DNA of 64,000 nucleotides from Chitinophagaceae bacterium UBA4411 (GCA_002400415.1 DGQP01000009.1:1-64000), one strand, 5' to 3'. Positions 31,756 through 41,008 are shown, counted from the stretch's first letter. Translations and numbers: made by a program. The notes: generated from the letters alone by a model not told the origin.

Positions 31756-34277
31756 CCCTTTTGTTGTTTCAGGTATTCCTGCCAGGCCAGCATTAGCCTG
31801 ATTTCTCCAAAACTTACCTCTTCGCCAAACTGTTCTTTGATTGCTGTAATGGATCCACCGGTAAAATTCCTGGTAAATGGTTCGATCAGCGCTATCTTTT
31901 CCTGAGATAATAACTCTTCGATCTTTATTTCCCCTTGCACAATATAAAATGCAAGATGGCCCTCGATGGTCTGTGGTGCCAGGTCTCGAAGCTTCGCAAT
32001 TTCTGCAACAGGGTTTCCCTCCCGGAATAAAAGATAGGTCTCTGCCTTGGTATTGGTCTTTTTTTCCTTCTTTTCCTTTTTACTTTTTTGTACGGTCTTT
32101 TCATTAATCCTTGATTCAAGGCCATGTGCTTCGCAATAAGCGACAATGATATCCAGGAAATCAGGTCCGTAGGATTTGATCTTAGCCGGACCAAAACCTG
32201 TTATTTGCTCCAATTCCTTTTCTGTCCGGGGCAGGTAGGTACACATTTCCAACAGCGTTTGCGAACCCGCTACCATATATATAGGTGACCCTTTTCGTTC
32301 ACAGATCGCATCTCGTTTCTTTCTCAATTGCTGGTAAAGTACCGGGTTGGGAATATTTGTTACCTGCTGTTGGGATGCCCCGGCATAAGCATTAATAGAA
32401 ACTGCGGGAGCAATAAAGTTTTTCTTTCTTGTATGATATGCGTCAATATCCGAAAGACCGCCCTTCTCCAGTATATGCTTCTTTGATGCCAGTTGTATGA
32501 TAATCTCCTTCAGCAAATCATTATACTCTTTGGCATGCAGCCGGCTATCGGTTACTGCGAGAGATCCCTGCAATTTCCCGATCAAAGATTCTGTTTCCTT
32601 ATAAAAATGTTCGGCTGCAGCTCTGACGCGTTCCTGTAACCGGGCTTCCTCATTCAGGGCAAATAGCTGTCGCAGTTGTTGCTGAAACCTTTCGGCTACA
32701 TCCTGCCGGGAAAGAAGTTCCCCGTTCATCGCTTCCACCCAGGGCAAGACTTCCTGGTTGAAAGAAGATGCATGTTCTGCTATATAACTTACCAGTTCTT
32801 TACTGTTAGCCACCACATTCCTGAAATCAAACAGGGAAAGCAGTATCTTTTGCCAGTACTGCTTTTGAGCCGCAACTAATTCCTCTTCCAGTGCACCGAC
32901 AGAAGCTGCTGTTCTTGAAAAATTGACGATCCGCTGATCTGTCCTTAAGCTTTCCTTATTGATCCGGCTTTGTAATACCATTCCTCCTAAACTGGTACAG
33001 CGGCTCAGTGCCACATATACCTGCCCTGCGGCAAAAGATTTACCCGCATCGATGATAGCTTTCTCAAAAGTTAATCCCTGGCTTTTATGAATCGTGATAG
33101 CCCAGGCCAGCCGCAACGGGTATTGAGAGAAGGCCCCCAGGAGTTTTTCTTCTAACTGGCGGGTGGTTTTATTCAGATCGTAGCGGATATTTTCCCATTT
33201 ATCTTTTTTTACTTCAATCTCACCGGGCTCGTCAGCGCATTGAACAAAGATCTTCTCGTCTTCCAGTTTGGTAACCGTACCAATTTTACCATTGAAGTAA
33301 CGCTTGCTCTTATCCAGGTCATTTTTAATGAACATGACCTGTGCGCCAACCTTGAGCTGTAACAGTTCATCCGCCGGGTAAGCATTTGCCGGGAAGTCAT
33401 CCTCAATATCAGCCTTAAAAGAAAATAATTTCCCCGCTAACCCATGCAGCTTTTCCGTGTTGGTTTGCCGGGCTGTTTCATTATGAGTGGTCAGAATAAT
33501 GAATCCATCCTCCTTTGTTCTTTTGAAAGCTGGATGAAACCGGTCTTCCAGGATTGTCATTCCTTCTTCGTCAAGATTATTATTTCTCACCTGGTTCAGC
33601 AACCGGATAAACCGTTCTTCACTCTGCCTGTAAATTTTATCGAACTCAATATAAACAGGTTGTTCCTGCCGGATCACCAGGCTGTCGAAAAAATAGGGGC
33701 CTGTATAATATTCAGACAACAGGTTCCATTCCTGTTCTTTGATGACAGGCGGCAACTGGAACATATCCCCGATAAACAATACCTGCACGCCACCGAAAGG
33801 ATCCTGGTACCGGTTTCTTACATGCCGCAAGACAGTATCCACCGCATCCAGCGTGTCGCATCGGACCATGCTGATCTCATCGATGACCAGCAACTCCAGC
33901 TCCTGTAATACTTTCTTCTTATCAGTATTCATCCGTAACCGGCTGATAAGGCTATGCCGGTTAACAGTTTCCTCGTTTTTGGAAAATCCTTTTGCCTCCG
34001 GTATAAAAGGGGAGATCGGCAGTTGAAATAATGAATGAATCGTAACACCCCCCGCATTAATAGCGGCCACACCGGTTGGTGCCACGACAGCCATTTGTTT
34101 ATGACAATTCTCCCGGATGTATTTCAAAAATGTTGTTTTACCGGTACCCGCCTTCCCTGTCAGGAAGATATTCCGGGAACTCTGGTTCACCAGTTGCACG
34201 GCAATACCGAACATTTTATTAGCTATATCGGGAGCGAAGGATGCCACAGTTAAGTTTTTTTGCCACGAATTACACAA
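31752..34277 (-). CDS. Pif1/RecD2-like AAA helicase with HRDC and helix-turn-helix domains
   Basis: 841 residues. Helicase motifs: Walker A FLTGKAGTGKTTFLK (about residue 40), APTGVAAINAGGVTIHSLF, Walker B LLVIDEISMV, FIGDMFQLPPV, and QVYVALSRCTSLGG in the last motif. The C-terminal region carries an HRDC domain (about residues 655-735, LPRTEKELEQITGFGPAKIKSYG) and a helix-turn-helix of the RecQ-associated type (about 755-815, NPVAEIAKLRDLAPQTIEGHL). It is probably a DNA helicase in repair or replication fork upkeep. This architecture is common in Bacteroidota. Confidence 0.9.
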   Translation of the reverse strand: MCNSWQKNLTVASFAPDIANKMFGIAVQLVNQSSRNIFLTGKAGTGKTTFLKYIRENCHKQMAVVAPTGVAAINAGGVTIHSLFQLPISPFIPEAKGFSKNEETVNRHSLISRLRMNTDKKKVLQELELLVIDEISMVRCDTLDAVDTVLRHVRNRYQDPFGGVQVLFIGDMFQLPPVIKEQEWNLLSEYYTGPYFFDSLVIRQEQPVYIEFDKIYRQSEERFIRLLNQVRNNNLDEEGMTILEDRFHPAFKRTKEDGFIILTTHNETARQTNTEKLHGLAGKLFSFKADIEDDFPANAYPADELLQLKVGAQVMFIKNDLDKSKRYFNGKIGTVTKLEDEKIFVQCADEPGEIEVKKDKWENIRYDLNKTTRQLEEKLLGAFSQYPLRLAWAITIHKSQGLTFEKAIIDAGKSFAAGQVYVALSRCTSLGGMVLQSRINKESLRTDQRIVNFSRTAASVGALEEELVAAQKQYWQKILLSLFDFRNVVANSKELVSYIAEHASSFNQEVLPWVEAMNGELLSRQDVAERFQQQLRQLFALNEEARLQERVRAAAEHFYKETESLIGKLQGSLAVTDSRLHAKEYNDLLKEIIIQLASKKHILEKGGLSDIDAYHTRKKNFIAPAVSINAYAGASQQQVTNIPNPVLYQQLRKKRDAICERKGSPIYMVAGSQTLLEMCTYLPRTEKELEQITGFGPAKIKSYGPDFLDIIVAYCEAHGLESRINEKTVQKSKKEKKEKKTNTKAETYLLFREGNPVAEIAKLRDLAPQTIEGHLAFYIVQGEIKIEELLSQEKIALIEPFTRNFTGGSITAIKEQFGEEVSFGEIRLMLAWQEYLKQQKG

Positions 34278-34288
34278 ATACCACGAAT
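34263..34288. repeat. CCACGAAT repeats, left of the GxxExxY gene
   Basis: CCACGAAT occurs at 34263-34270 and 34281-34288. The inverted word ATTCGTG(G) occurs three times on the other side of the gene (34736-34761). Confidence 0.5.
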
Positions 34289-34306
34289 AAAATACAATTA
34301 GCCAAA

Positions 34307-34681
34307 TCAGAAAATCACTCTTTTGTATTCCAATCTTCTTTTTCCGAAATTAATAATTAACCCAACCCGGTTCCCTGAAGCTTTGAGATAGTTTAGCGTT
34401 TGTGCAATTGCTTCTTCAGAAATCCCGTCTGCGTTGGCTTTCACTTCAATAATAATTTTATTGTATAAGAAGTAATCAGCATAAAAGATCCGCTTTAGCC
34501 GAATTCCTTTATAAAGAATCGGAAAAGGATTTTCCCTGGAATAAGTCATTCGCCTTTCTCTAAACTCAATTTCCATGGCATCTTTATATACTACTTCCAG
34601 GAAACCATACCCAAGACAATTGTAGACATCCATACATGCGCCAACAATTCTATAAACTTCGTCCTTGTATAAAATAGTCAT
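34307..34681 (-). CDS. GxxExxY-family protein
   Basis: 124 residues from the ATG at 34681; the frame extends 15 codons upstream without good support. The signature GYGFLEVVYKDAM (GxxExxY) is at about residues 24-36, followed by a PD-(D/E)XK-like core: DYFLYNKIIIEVKA, where D and E-x-K could be the metal site, then a Gln-containing helix (EEAIAQTLNYLKASG). The biological role of the family is unknown. These genes often lie among short repeats, as here, which suggests a mobile cassette. Confidence 0.8.
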   Translation of the reverse strand: MTILYKDEVYRIVGACMDVYNCLGYGFLEVVYKDAMEIEFRERRMTYSRENPFPILYKGIRLKRIFYADYFLYNKIIIEVKANADGISEEAIAQTLNYLKASGNRVGLIINFGKRRLEYKRVIF

Positions 34682-34735
34682 GCCTGAATATTTAAGGGGT
34701 TTAATGAAAAATGGCACGAACATCAAACCGAAATC

Positions 34736-34761
34736 ATTCGTGATATTCGTGCCATTCGTGG
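34736..34761. repeat. ATTCGTG repeats, right of the GxxExxY gene
   Basis: ATTCGTG at 34736, 34745 and 34754, inverted relative to the CCACGAAT copies at 34263-34288. Together they bracket the GxxExxY gene. Confidence 0.5.
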
Positions 34762-34769
34762 CTACCTGT

Positions 34770-35117
34770 TTATGCTTCTGTGGCTTTTACGCCGAGCATC
34801 AGTAATTCACTCACCTGCACTTCGGTGACATATTTTTTGTTACCATCTTTGTCATTATAACTGCGGTTGATCAGCTTGCCCTCAATGGCCACTTCTTTTC
34901 CCTTGGTCAGGTATTTTTCAACGATCTCAGCCACTTTACCCCAGGCCACCAGGCTGTGCCACTGTGTTTCAGTTATTTTCTCGCCTTTGGCATTGCGATA
35001 GCTTTCGTTTGTGGCCACGGAAAAACGGGCCATCTTTTTTCCACTTTCTAAGGTTTTTACTTCAGGTGCATTACCCAGATTGCCGATCAGTTGTACTTTG
35101 TTTTTTAAAGCGTACAT
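34770..35117 (-). CDS. ssb: Single-stranded DNA-binding protein
   Basis: 115 residues. The OB-fold of SSB is visible: MYALKNKVQLIGNLGNAPEVKTLESGKKMARFSVAT, then TQWHSLVAWGKVAEIVEKYLTKGKEVAIEGKL and YVTEVQVSEL. It lacks the long acidic tail (DDDIPF-type) used by main SSBs to recruit partners; it ends GVKATEA. It could be a secondary SSB for recombination or a mobile element. It is next to the GxxExxY gene, and divergent from a zinc-ribbon gene across a 216-base gap that shows no clear promoter match. Confidence 0.92.
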   Translation of the reverse strand: MYALKNKVQLIGNLGNAPEVKTLESGKKMARFSVATNESYRNAKGEKITETQWHSLVAWGKVAEIVEKYLTKGKEVAIEGKLINRSYNDKDGNKKYVTEVQVSELLMLGVKATEA

Positions 35118-35333
35118 AGTTTTAAAATTTGTGCTCCCGGTTATTTTTTGACGGAAGCGGTTTTGAATTTTGTTATCTCAGTCAGCCGGTGACGTCATTG
35201 CCGGTTGACAACACAAAGATGCCGGTGCCGGAAAGCGATAGCCGGTTTTTACCCGTTTACTCCCGAAGCTAAACGTGTAAAAACGTTTGCACACGGATAA
35301 AAAAGCCTACCTTAATCTCCTGAAACCTTTACT

Positions 35334-35711
35334 ATGACTGCACCTGAGACCAAAACATGTCTTGCTTGTGGCCGGACCCTGAAAGGCCGTATTGATAAAA
35401 AATTCTGCGACGATAATTGCCGGAATAATTACAATAACCAGCAAAAAGCCAAGGGGAGTCACAGCACTTATGTCAGGAATATCAATAATACACTGCTCAG
35501 GAACCGGAAAATACTTGAGAGCATATTACCCGAAGGAGAGGAAACGGCCAAAGCAAATAAAGACAAACTTCAACGCTTGGGATTTCAATTCAAGTACCTC
35601 ACCCACCTTTATACCACCAAAACCGGTAAAACGTATTTTTATTGCTATGACTATGGCTACCTGCCTTTAGAAAATGACTGGTACCTGGTAGTACGTCGTA
35701 AAGAAGAATAG
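35334..35711 (+). CDS. Zinc-ribbon protein of unknown function
   Basis: 125 residues. The N-terminus has CLACGRTLKGRIDKKFCDDNC, a CxxC...CxxxC zinc-binding pattern (about residues 9-29) like the short zinc ribbons of DUF2116-type proteins. The C-terminal part (FQFKYLTHLYTTKTGKTYFYCYDYGYL) looks like a small beta domain conserved in Bacteroidota. No enzymatic motif is seen; a nucleic-acid-binding role is possible. Confidence 0.7.
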   Translation: MTAPETKTCLACGRTLKGRIDKKFCDDNCRNNYNNQQKAKGSHSTYVRNINNTLLRNRKILESILPEGEETAKANKDKLQRLGFQFKYLTHLYTTKTGKTYFYCYDYGYLPLENDWYLVVRRKEE

Positions 35712-35721
35712 TTATTGCCAT

Positions 35722-35729
35722 TACATTTG
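35722..35729 (+). promoter_or_regulatory. -7 promoter box directly before psuK
   Basis: TACATTTG, an exact TAnnTTTG match, ending 4 bases before the psuK ATG. A transcript from it would be leaderless or nearly so. Confidence 0.45.
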
Positions 35730-35733
35730 CAGC

Positions 35734-36660
35734 ATGTCAAACCCTGTTATCTGTATCGGCGCATCCTTAGTGGATGAGTTATTCCATGCCAGCAGCGAGA
35801 TGTTGCTGGCCACCACCAACGAAGCAGTGGTTACCAAAACGTCCGGAGGCGTCAGCCGCAATATTGCCCACCAGCTGGCCCTGCTTGGTGTTCCGGTCCA
35901 GCTGATCAGTGTGTTTGGGAATGACAGTGATGGTGACTGGTTAAAGAAAGTATGCACAGAAGCGGGCGTTAAACTGGATGCCTCTATTACCCGAAATGGC
36001 CTTTCCGGTAAATACACAGGTATTCTGAACGTCGATGGTTCTTTGTTCTCTGCTTTCCTGACCAATGCAGCTAACCAACTCATTACACCCGGGCATTTGG
36101 AGCAACATAAAGAATTGCTGAAGACCGCTTCCTTCTTACTTGCCGATGCCAATATCAGCGTAGACACTGCTGAATGGTTACTGGCTTTTAGTGCTGAAAC
36201 TACTATTCCATTTATCCTGGAGCCCGTTTCGGTACCACCGGCCAAGAAATACAAAGGGGTAAATCTTACCGGCCTGTATATGATCACTCCTAATGAAGAT
36301 GAACTGCCCGTACTTTGTTCAGAAAAATCATTCCTTACACAATTACAAGTGGAAGAATTATTAGAGAAAGGCGTACAAAATATCTGGCTGCATAATGGCA
36401 AACATGGCTCTGCCTTATACAACAAAGAAAAAGCGATTACCCTGCATGCGCCGGATATAGAAGTAGTGGACTGCACCGGTGCCGGCGATGGTTCGCTGTC
36501 TGGTTATTTACTGGCAAAACATTTAGGTAAAGATGACCTGGGTTGCCTGAAGCTGGCGCATACTTTATCTGCGGAGATCTTACAAGTGAACGGTGCGATC
36601 GCCACCCACCTTGACCAGCAAAAATTATTAAGCCTTGTTCCCAAATATTATCCTGATTAA
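35734..36660 (+). CDS. psuK: PfkB-family kinase, probable pseudouridine kinase
   Basis: 308 residues. PfkB features: TSGGVSRNIAHQLALLG (substrate-binding, about residues 37-53), a nucleoside-type fold, and the C-terminal catalytic signature VVDCTGAGDGSLSGYLLA (about residues 246-263) with the base Asp and anion-hole GAGD. Followed at a 1-base overlap by psuG, which fixes the substrate as pseudouridine by context: the kinase makes pseudouridine 5'-phosphate, which PsuG then cleaves. Confidence 0.9.
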   Translation: MSNPVICIGASLVDELFHASSEMLLATTNEAVVTKTSGGVSRNIAHQLALLGVPVQLISVFGNDSDGDWLKKVCTEAGVKLDASITRNGLSGKYTGILNVDGSLFSAFLTNAANQLITPGHLEQHKELLKTASFLLADANISVDTAEWLLAFSAETTIPFILEPVSVPPAKKYKGVNLTGLYMITPNEDELPVLCSEKSFLTQLQVEELLEKGVQNIWLHNGKHGSALYNKEKAITLHAPDIEVVDCTGAGDGSLSGYLLAKHLGKDDLGCLKLAHTLSAEILQVNGAIATHLDQQKLLSLVPKYYPD

Positions 36661-37571
36661 TGCATCAATTCCTTACCATACACCCTGAAGTACAGGAAGC
36701 ATTAAAGGCAGGAAAAGCAGTTGTTGCCCTGGAATCAACCATCATATCACACGGCATGCCTTATCCTCAAAACGTGGAAACGGCATTGGCGGTGGAAAAA
36801 GTAGTAAGAGCCAACGGGGCTGTCCCGGCCACAATTGCCATCTTTAACGGGCAATGCCATGTGGGTTTAAGCAAAGAAGAGTTAGCATATTTTGGGAATG
36901 CCGGCAATGTATGGAAAGTGAGCCTGCGGGATATGCCCTATGTGATCAGCCGGCAATTGTATGGTGCCACCACGGTTGCAGCAACGATGAGGATCGCAGC
37001 AATGGCGGGTATCAGGATCTTTGTTACCGGTGGCATTGGTGGCGTACACCGTGGTGCAGAATTAAGTATGGATATATCAGCCGACCTGACTGAAATGGCG
37101 CAAACCCCGGTGGCCGTTGTTTCAGCCGGCGTAAAATCAATTTTAGATATTGGGTTAACATTAGAGTATTTGGAAACGAAAGGAATTCCCGTTGTTACAT
37201 ATGGACAAGAGGAGTTCCCGAGTTTTTATTCCCGCAAAAGTGGTTTCCGGTCACCGCTCAGCTTAGATTCCCCGGAAGAGATCGCCCAACTCTTATCCAC
37301 TAAATGGCAATTGGGTTTGGAAGGATCGGTACTGATCGCCAACCCGGTTCCGGCAGAACAGGAGATTGTGGCAGATGAAATGGAAGTTTATATACAGCAG
37401 GCCCTGCAGGCAGCCGCAGCACAAAAGATAACCGGCAAAGAAGTAACGCCTTTCTTATTAAAATATATTGCTGATCATACCAACGGTGAAAGCCTGGAAG
37501 CCAATATAGCTTTGATCAAACACAATGCGAAAGTGGGAGCGGAGATTGCGGTTGCGTATGAAAACCTCTAA
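36660..37571 (+). CDS. psuG: Pseudouridine-5'-phosphate glycosidase
   Basis: 303 residues. It splits pseudouridine 5'-phosphate into uracil and ribose 5-phosphate, salvaging this base from RNA breakdown. Family signatures: VALESTIISHGMPYPQN (about residues 22-38), ATTVAATMRIAAMAGIRIFVTGGIGGVHRGAE (about residues 103-134), VVSAGVKSILDIGLTLEYLET, and NPVPAEQE. The start ATG overlaps the psuK stop, so the two are translationally coupled. Confidence 0.95.
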   Translation: MHQFLTIHPEVQEALKAGKAVVALESTIISHGMPYPQNVETALAVEKVVRANGAVPATIAIFNGQCHVGLSKEELAYFGNAGNVWKVSLRDMPYVISRQLYGATTVAATMRIAAMAGIRIFVTGGIGGVHRGAELSMDISADLTEMAQTPVAVVSAGVKSILDIGLTLEYLETKGIPVVTYGQEEFPSFYSRKSGFRSPLSLDSPEEIAQLLSTKWQLGLEGSVLIANPVPAEQEIVADEMEVYIQQALQAAAAQKITGKEVTPFLLKYIADHTNGESLEANIALIKHNAKVGAEIAVAYENL

Positions 37572-37593
37572 GAGTTTTTAAAAAATTTATATT

Positions 37594-38157
37594 ATGGAAA
37601 CTCTTGATTCAATACATTTCTATTACAAAGAAAGAATAGGTGAAGTAAAACGATACTCCACAATAGGAGATGTATGGGTTTTTCTTATGTGTTCCGTTTT
37701 CATAGAATATTTAGTAAAACTTGTTTCCGGAAAAGAGGCAACTAACAAAGACGATTATAAACATTTTATTGGAACATATTTATCTTTAATTGATCCCAGA
37801 TATAAAAATTTCAAATATTCAAATGGTAAGACAGACTTACCTGATCAAATGTATCATGTGCTACGTTGCGGTATAGTACATGGCTTCTCTTTCATAGCTG
37901 ATAAAACTTCTAAGAAAAAAAATGGAAGGAACCGGTCTATTTTAATAGGTCATAGAAGCGGTGGAGGAAAGCATCTCGAACTAATTGATCGAAAGGGCTT
38001 TGATTCAGCCTTTTTTAGTGCAGAAGATTTTACAAGTGATATAGAAAAAGTAGTGGATTTGATATTTGAGTTGGCAAAAAAAGACCCTCTTTTAAAAGAC
38101 CACATTTTACAATGGGTAAATACCTACCCTCCTATAAGCTTTTTAGGGGAAGTATGA
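37594..38157 (+). CDS. Hypothetical protein with RX4H (HEPN-like) motif
   Basis: 187 residues. It has no named family that I recognise, but LRCGIVHGFSF (about residues 90-100) contains R-x4-H, the active-site pattern of HEPN ribonucleases, in a helical context (PDQMYHVLRCGIVHGF). The rest is helical, with an FLMCSVFIEYLVKL segment in the N-terminal third. AT-rich compared with psuKG, 22 bases upstream. It may have been acquired separately. HEPN proteins often act in toxin or defence systems, but no partner gene is beside it, so function is open. Confidence 0.6.
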   Translation: METLDSIHFYYKERIGEVKRYSTIGDVWVFLMCSVFIEYLVKLVSGKEATNKDDYKHFIGTYLSLIDPRYKNFKYSNGKTDLPDQMYHVLRCGIVHGFSFIADKTSKKKNGRNRSILIGHRSGGGKHLELIDRKGFDSAFFSAEDFTSDIEKVVDLIFELAKKDPLLKDHILQWVNTYPPISFLGEV

Positions 38158-38171
38158 GATTTAATATAGTA

Positions 38172-40820
38172 TTATTCCCTAACAACCAGGGTTGACTTGG
38201 CTTTTAATTCCTTCGAAGAACCTCCAATCATAATCCTGAATTCCCCGGGCTCCACCACTTTGTTCAATTGACTATCCAGCATCGAAAGCATTTCCGGGAC
38301 AATGGTAAAAGAAATTGTTTTTGATTCTCCTGCTTTCAGGTGAACCCGCTGAAAGCCTTTTAATTCCATAACCGGCCTGGCAACAGAGGAAAGCATATCC
38401 CGGATATACAACTGTACCACTTCATCACCGTCTCTTGTCCCGGTGTTTTGCAGTGTAAAAGATACTGTTGCAGAATCCATGCTGTTGATAGTATTCTTGT
38501 TCAGCTTGATATTTCTGTATTCAAAGGCGGTATAACTCAATCCAAATCCGAAAGGGAAAAGCGGCTGTCCGGATAAATTATTATAGTCATCGCCCCGGCC
38601 CGTTGGTTTGTGGTTATATACAAGGGGTAATTGCGCTTCATGCGCCGGAAACGTAACAGGTAATCTACCGGCGGGATTATGATCACCAAACAATACTGCT
38701 GCCACAGCATGACCACCTTCTTCACCGGGATACCATACATCCATAATAGCGGGTACTTTATCGATCCAGTTGTTCATCGTAACAGCGCTGCCACCTACCA
38801 ATACAACTACTACCGGTTTACCGGTTGCTGCCACAGCGCTGATCAGCTCTTCCTGGTGACCGGGTAAAGCAAGCATGGCCCGGTCCTGGAATTCTCCTTC
38901 ATTAATACCAACAGTAACAATAGCAATATCAGATTGCCTGGCAGCTGTAACGGCTTCCCGGATCTTCTTCTTCCAGTCATTCACTACTCCAACATTCCAA
39001 ACCAGTTTAATAGTAGCATTACCAACAGGTTCAAAAAACTCTACCCGTATATCATAGCTCTTTCCTTTTTCAAAAGAATAATCAACTACTGATACCCGGT
39101 AGCTTTGTTTATGCCAGTTGTCAATAAGGAGTTTATTATTGATGTATAACCGAAACCCATCATTTCCTTCCAACCCGATCTTAAATTTTCCTGTGACTGC
39201 TGCTAACAGTTGCCCCGTCCAGCGAACAGAATAAAAATCTGCTTTTAATAAAGGATCGGGAGCAAATAAGGTCCAGTGAAAGTCTATGGATTTATCTATT
39301 CGCCTTACAACTGGTTCCCCACTTGCTGTTACACTCGTAAAATATTCTCCCTGTAATCCTTCGCTACCGTTATAACGTAATTGTTTTGACGGGATAACAA
39401 CAAATTCATTTGTCGTCCGGCCGCAACCGGGAGCATAGATGATTTTTGTATTGCTGCCCGCTTTCTGCCTGATCCCTTCCAGTATGCTGACCTTACCATT
39501 ACCCGGACCACTGTAACCTCCCAGTCTTGCTTCGGTGGCATCAACCCCGATCACAGCAAGTGATCGTATGTTTTTTTGTAGCGGTAATACACTCTTACTG
39601 TTCTTTAATAAGACAATTGATTCAAGAGCCGCCTGCCGGGCTACCTGCTTATGCTCTTGCGTGGATGAGTTTACCTCAACCGGCACATACGGGTTTTCAA
39701 ATAAGCCCAGCTCAAATTTTGCCTTCAGTACTCTTGCCACCGCCTCGTTGATCCTGTTACTGTCAATTGTTCCGTCCAGGAAGGACGGGATGAATAACTG
39801 GTGATGTTTGTACTCCGTTTGAAAAATTACATCCAATCCGTTGCTGACAGCATGTTGCCCGCTGGCGGGATAGTCTTTTGCGGTGTTGTGTAACACCACT
39901 TCACCGCCAACCGCATTAGCATCAGAGATCACAAAGCCCTTGAAGCCCCACTGTTTTTTTAATTTCTCCTGTAATAACCAGCTGTTCGCCGAACAGGCAA
40001 TACCGTCCAATGAATTATAGGAAGTCATTACAGAACGGGAGCCTCCTTTTTCAAAACAGGCTTTAAATGGGGTGAAGTATATTTCCTCCAGCAATCTTTC
40101 ATTGATATGAACAGGATAACTATCCCGGCCACCATCACCCACATTGGCAATAAAATGCTTCGGCGTAGTGATGATACCTTTCTTTTCAAAAGCACTGACA
40201 AATGCTACTCCCATTGCAGAACTGAGAAACGGGTCTTCTCCATACGTTTCTTCTGTTCTGCCCCAGCGAACATCAGCAGCGATATTTACAACCGGCGAAA
40301 GTATGTGCCGGATCCCCCGTTGTTGGGCTTCATCTGCGATCACATTAGCAACTTTGCTCATCAGTGTTGTATCCCAGGTAGCCGCTAAAGCAATCGCCTG
40401 CGGAAAAACAGTAGCACCCTCTCTTACCAAACCATGCAACGCCTCGTCAAAAGGAATGATGGGGATACCCAGCCTTGTTTTCTCTGTAAAGTATTGCTGA
40501 ATCGCATTGATCTTTTTTGCCAGTGCAACTGCCGTTTCATTGGTACTATAGTTCAGTAATTGTCCTCCGGCATCTCCTTTAGCAGCAGCACTTACCTGGA
40601 AACCAAAAAGCCCGTTCTTATACTGCGCTGGATTCACATGATCCAGGTCGCCGGGTATCATGAACAGTTGCCAGAATTTTTCTTCGGGTGTCATCCGGCC
40701 GAGCAAGTCCTGTACTCTTTTCTCAATGGGTTGGGATGGGTCCTTGTAGATGGGTTGTTGGGAAAAAGCAAACTGGCCGCAACATAAGAGGAAGAAAAAA
40801 AGAAGGTTTCGATTGCCCAT
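38172..40820 (-). CDS. GH3-family beta-glucosidase-like protein with PA14 domain
   Basis: 882 residues from the ATG at 40820; the frame runs 37 codons further into the tRNA region, which is not coding. Signal peptide LLFFFLLCCGQFAFS. GH3 N-terminal barrel (about residues 25-350) with KHFIANVG and nucleophile region GFVISDANAVGGE; GH3 C-terminal domain interrupted by a PA14 domain (about residues 465-605, GLQGEYFTS and GNDGFRLYINNKLLIDNW); fibronectin III-like end (FGFGLSYTAFEYRNI). It hydrolyses beta-linked gluco- or xylo-oligosaccharides in the periplasm. It stands alone. Confidence 0.92.
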   Translation of the reverse strand: MGNRNLLFFFLLCCGQFAFSQQPIYKDPSQPIEKRVQDLLGRMTPEEKFWQLFMIPGDLDHVNPAQYKNGLFGFQVSAAAKGDAGGQLLNYSTNETAVALAKKINAIQQYFTEKTRLGIPIIPFDEALHGLVREGATVFPQAIALAATWDTTLMSKVANVIADEAQQRGIRHILSPVVNIAADVRWGRTEETYGEDPFLSSAMGVAFVSAFEKKGIITTPKHFIANVGDGGRDSYPVHINERLLEEIYFTPFKACFEKGGSRSVMTSYNSLDGIACSANSWLLQEKLKKQWGFKGFVISDANAVGGEVVLHNTAKDYPASGQHAVSNGLDVIFQTEYKHHQLFIPSFLDGTIDSNRINEAVARVLKAKFELGLFENPYVPVEVNSSTQEHKQVARQAALESIVLLKNSKSVLPLQKNIRSLAVIGVDATEARLGGYSGPGNGKVSILEGIRQKAGSNTKIIYAPGCGRTTNEFVVIPSKQLRYNGSEGLQGEYFTSVTASGEPVVRRIDKSIDFHWTLFAPDPLLKADFYSVRWTGQLLAAVTGKFKIGLEGNDGFRLYINNKLLIDNWHKQSYRVSVVDYSFEKGKSYDIRVEFFEPVGNATIKLVWNVGVVNDWKKKIREAVTAARQSDIAIVTVGINEGEFQDRAMLALPGHQEELISAVAATGKPVVVVLVGGSAVTMNNWIDKVPAIMDVWYPGEEGGHAVAAVLFGDHNPAGRLPVTFPAHEAQLPLVYNHKPTGRGDDYNNLSGQPLFPFGFGLSYTAFEYRNIKLNKNTINSMDSATVSFTLQNTGTRDGDEVVQLYIRDMLSSVARPVMELKGFQRVHLKAGESKTISFTIVPEMLSMLDSQLNKVVEPGEFRIMIGGSSKELKAKSTLVVRE

Positions 40821-40852
40821 AGTGGAGGAAGATTGAGCGAGAAGATAAAATA

Positions 40853-40889
40853 AAAAAGCCCGATAGTTTAAAACTATACCGGGCTTTTT
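40853..40889 (-). terminator. Terminator after tRNA-Phe
   Basis: Stem AAAAAGCCCG/CGGGCTTTTT (40853-40862 with 40880-40889) plus ATAGTTT/AAACTAT inside, with a 2-base bulge. On the minus strand it follows the tRNA gene and gives a T run. Confidence 0.75.
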
Positions 40890-40899
40890 CGCTTCACTG

Positions 40900-40972
40900 T
40901 GGTGTGGGGCGGGATCGAACCGCCGACACAAGGATTTTCAGTCCTTTGCTCTACCGACTGAGCTACCGCACC
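40900..40972 (-). tRNA. tRNA-Phe (GAA)
   Basis: Minus strand. Acceptor GGTGCGG, D arm GCTC…GAGC, anticodon stem AAGGA/TCCTT around loop CTGAAAA (anticodon GAA), T arm GGCGG TTCGATC CCGCC, discriminator A. CCA is not encoded (A is followed by CAG). The 3' acceptor strand is CCACACC, so pair 5-68 is C·A, not C-G. Confidence 0.92.
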
Positions 40973-41008
40973 GTTCCTGAAACACATCAACTTGGTAAGT
41001 GGAAACTT

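Noticed and set aside
40821..40931. N-terminal extension of the GH3 gene
   Set aside because: It runs through the tRNA-Phe terminator and into the tRNA; the signal peptide starts at 40820.
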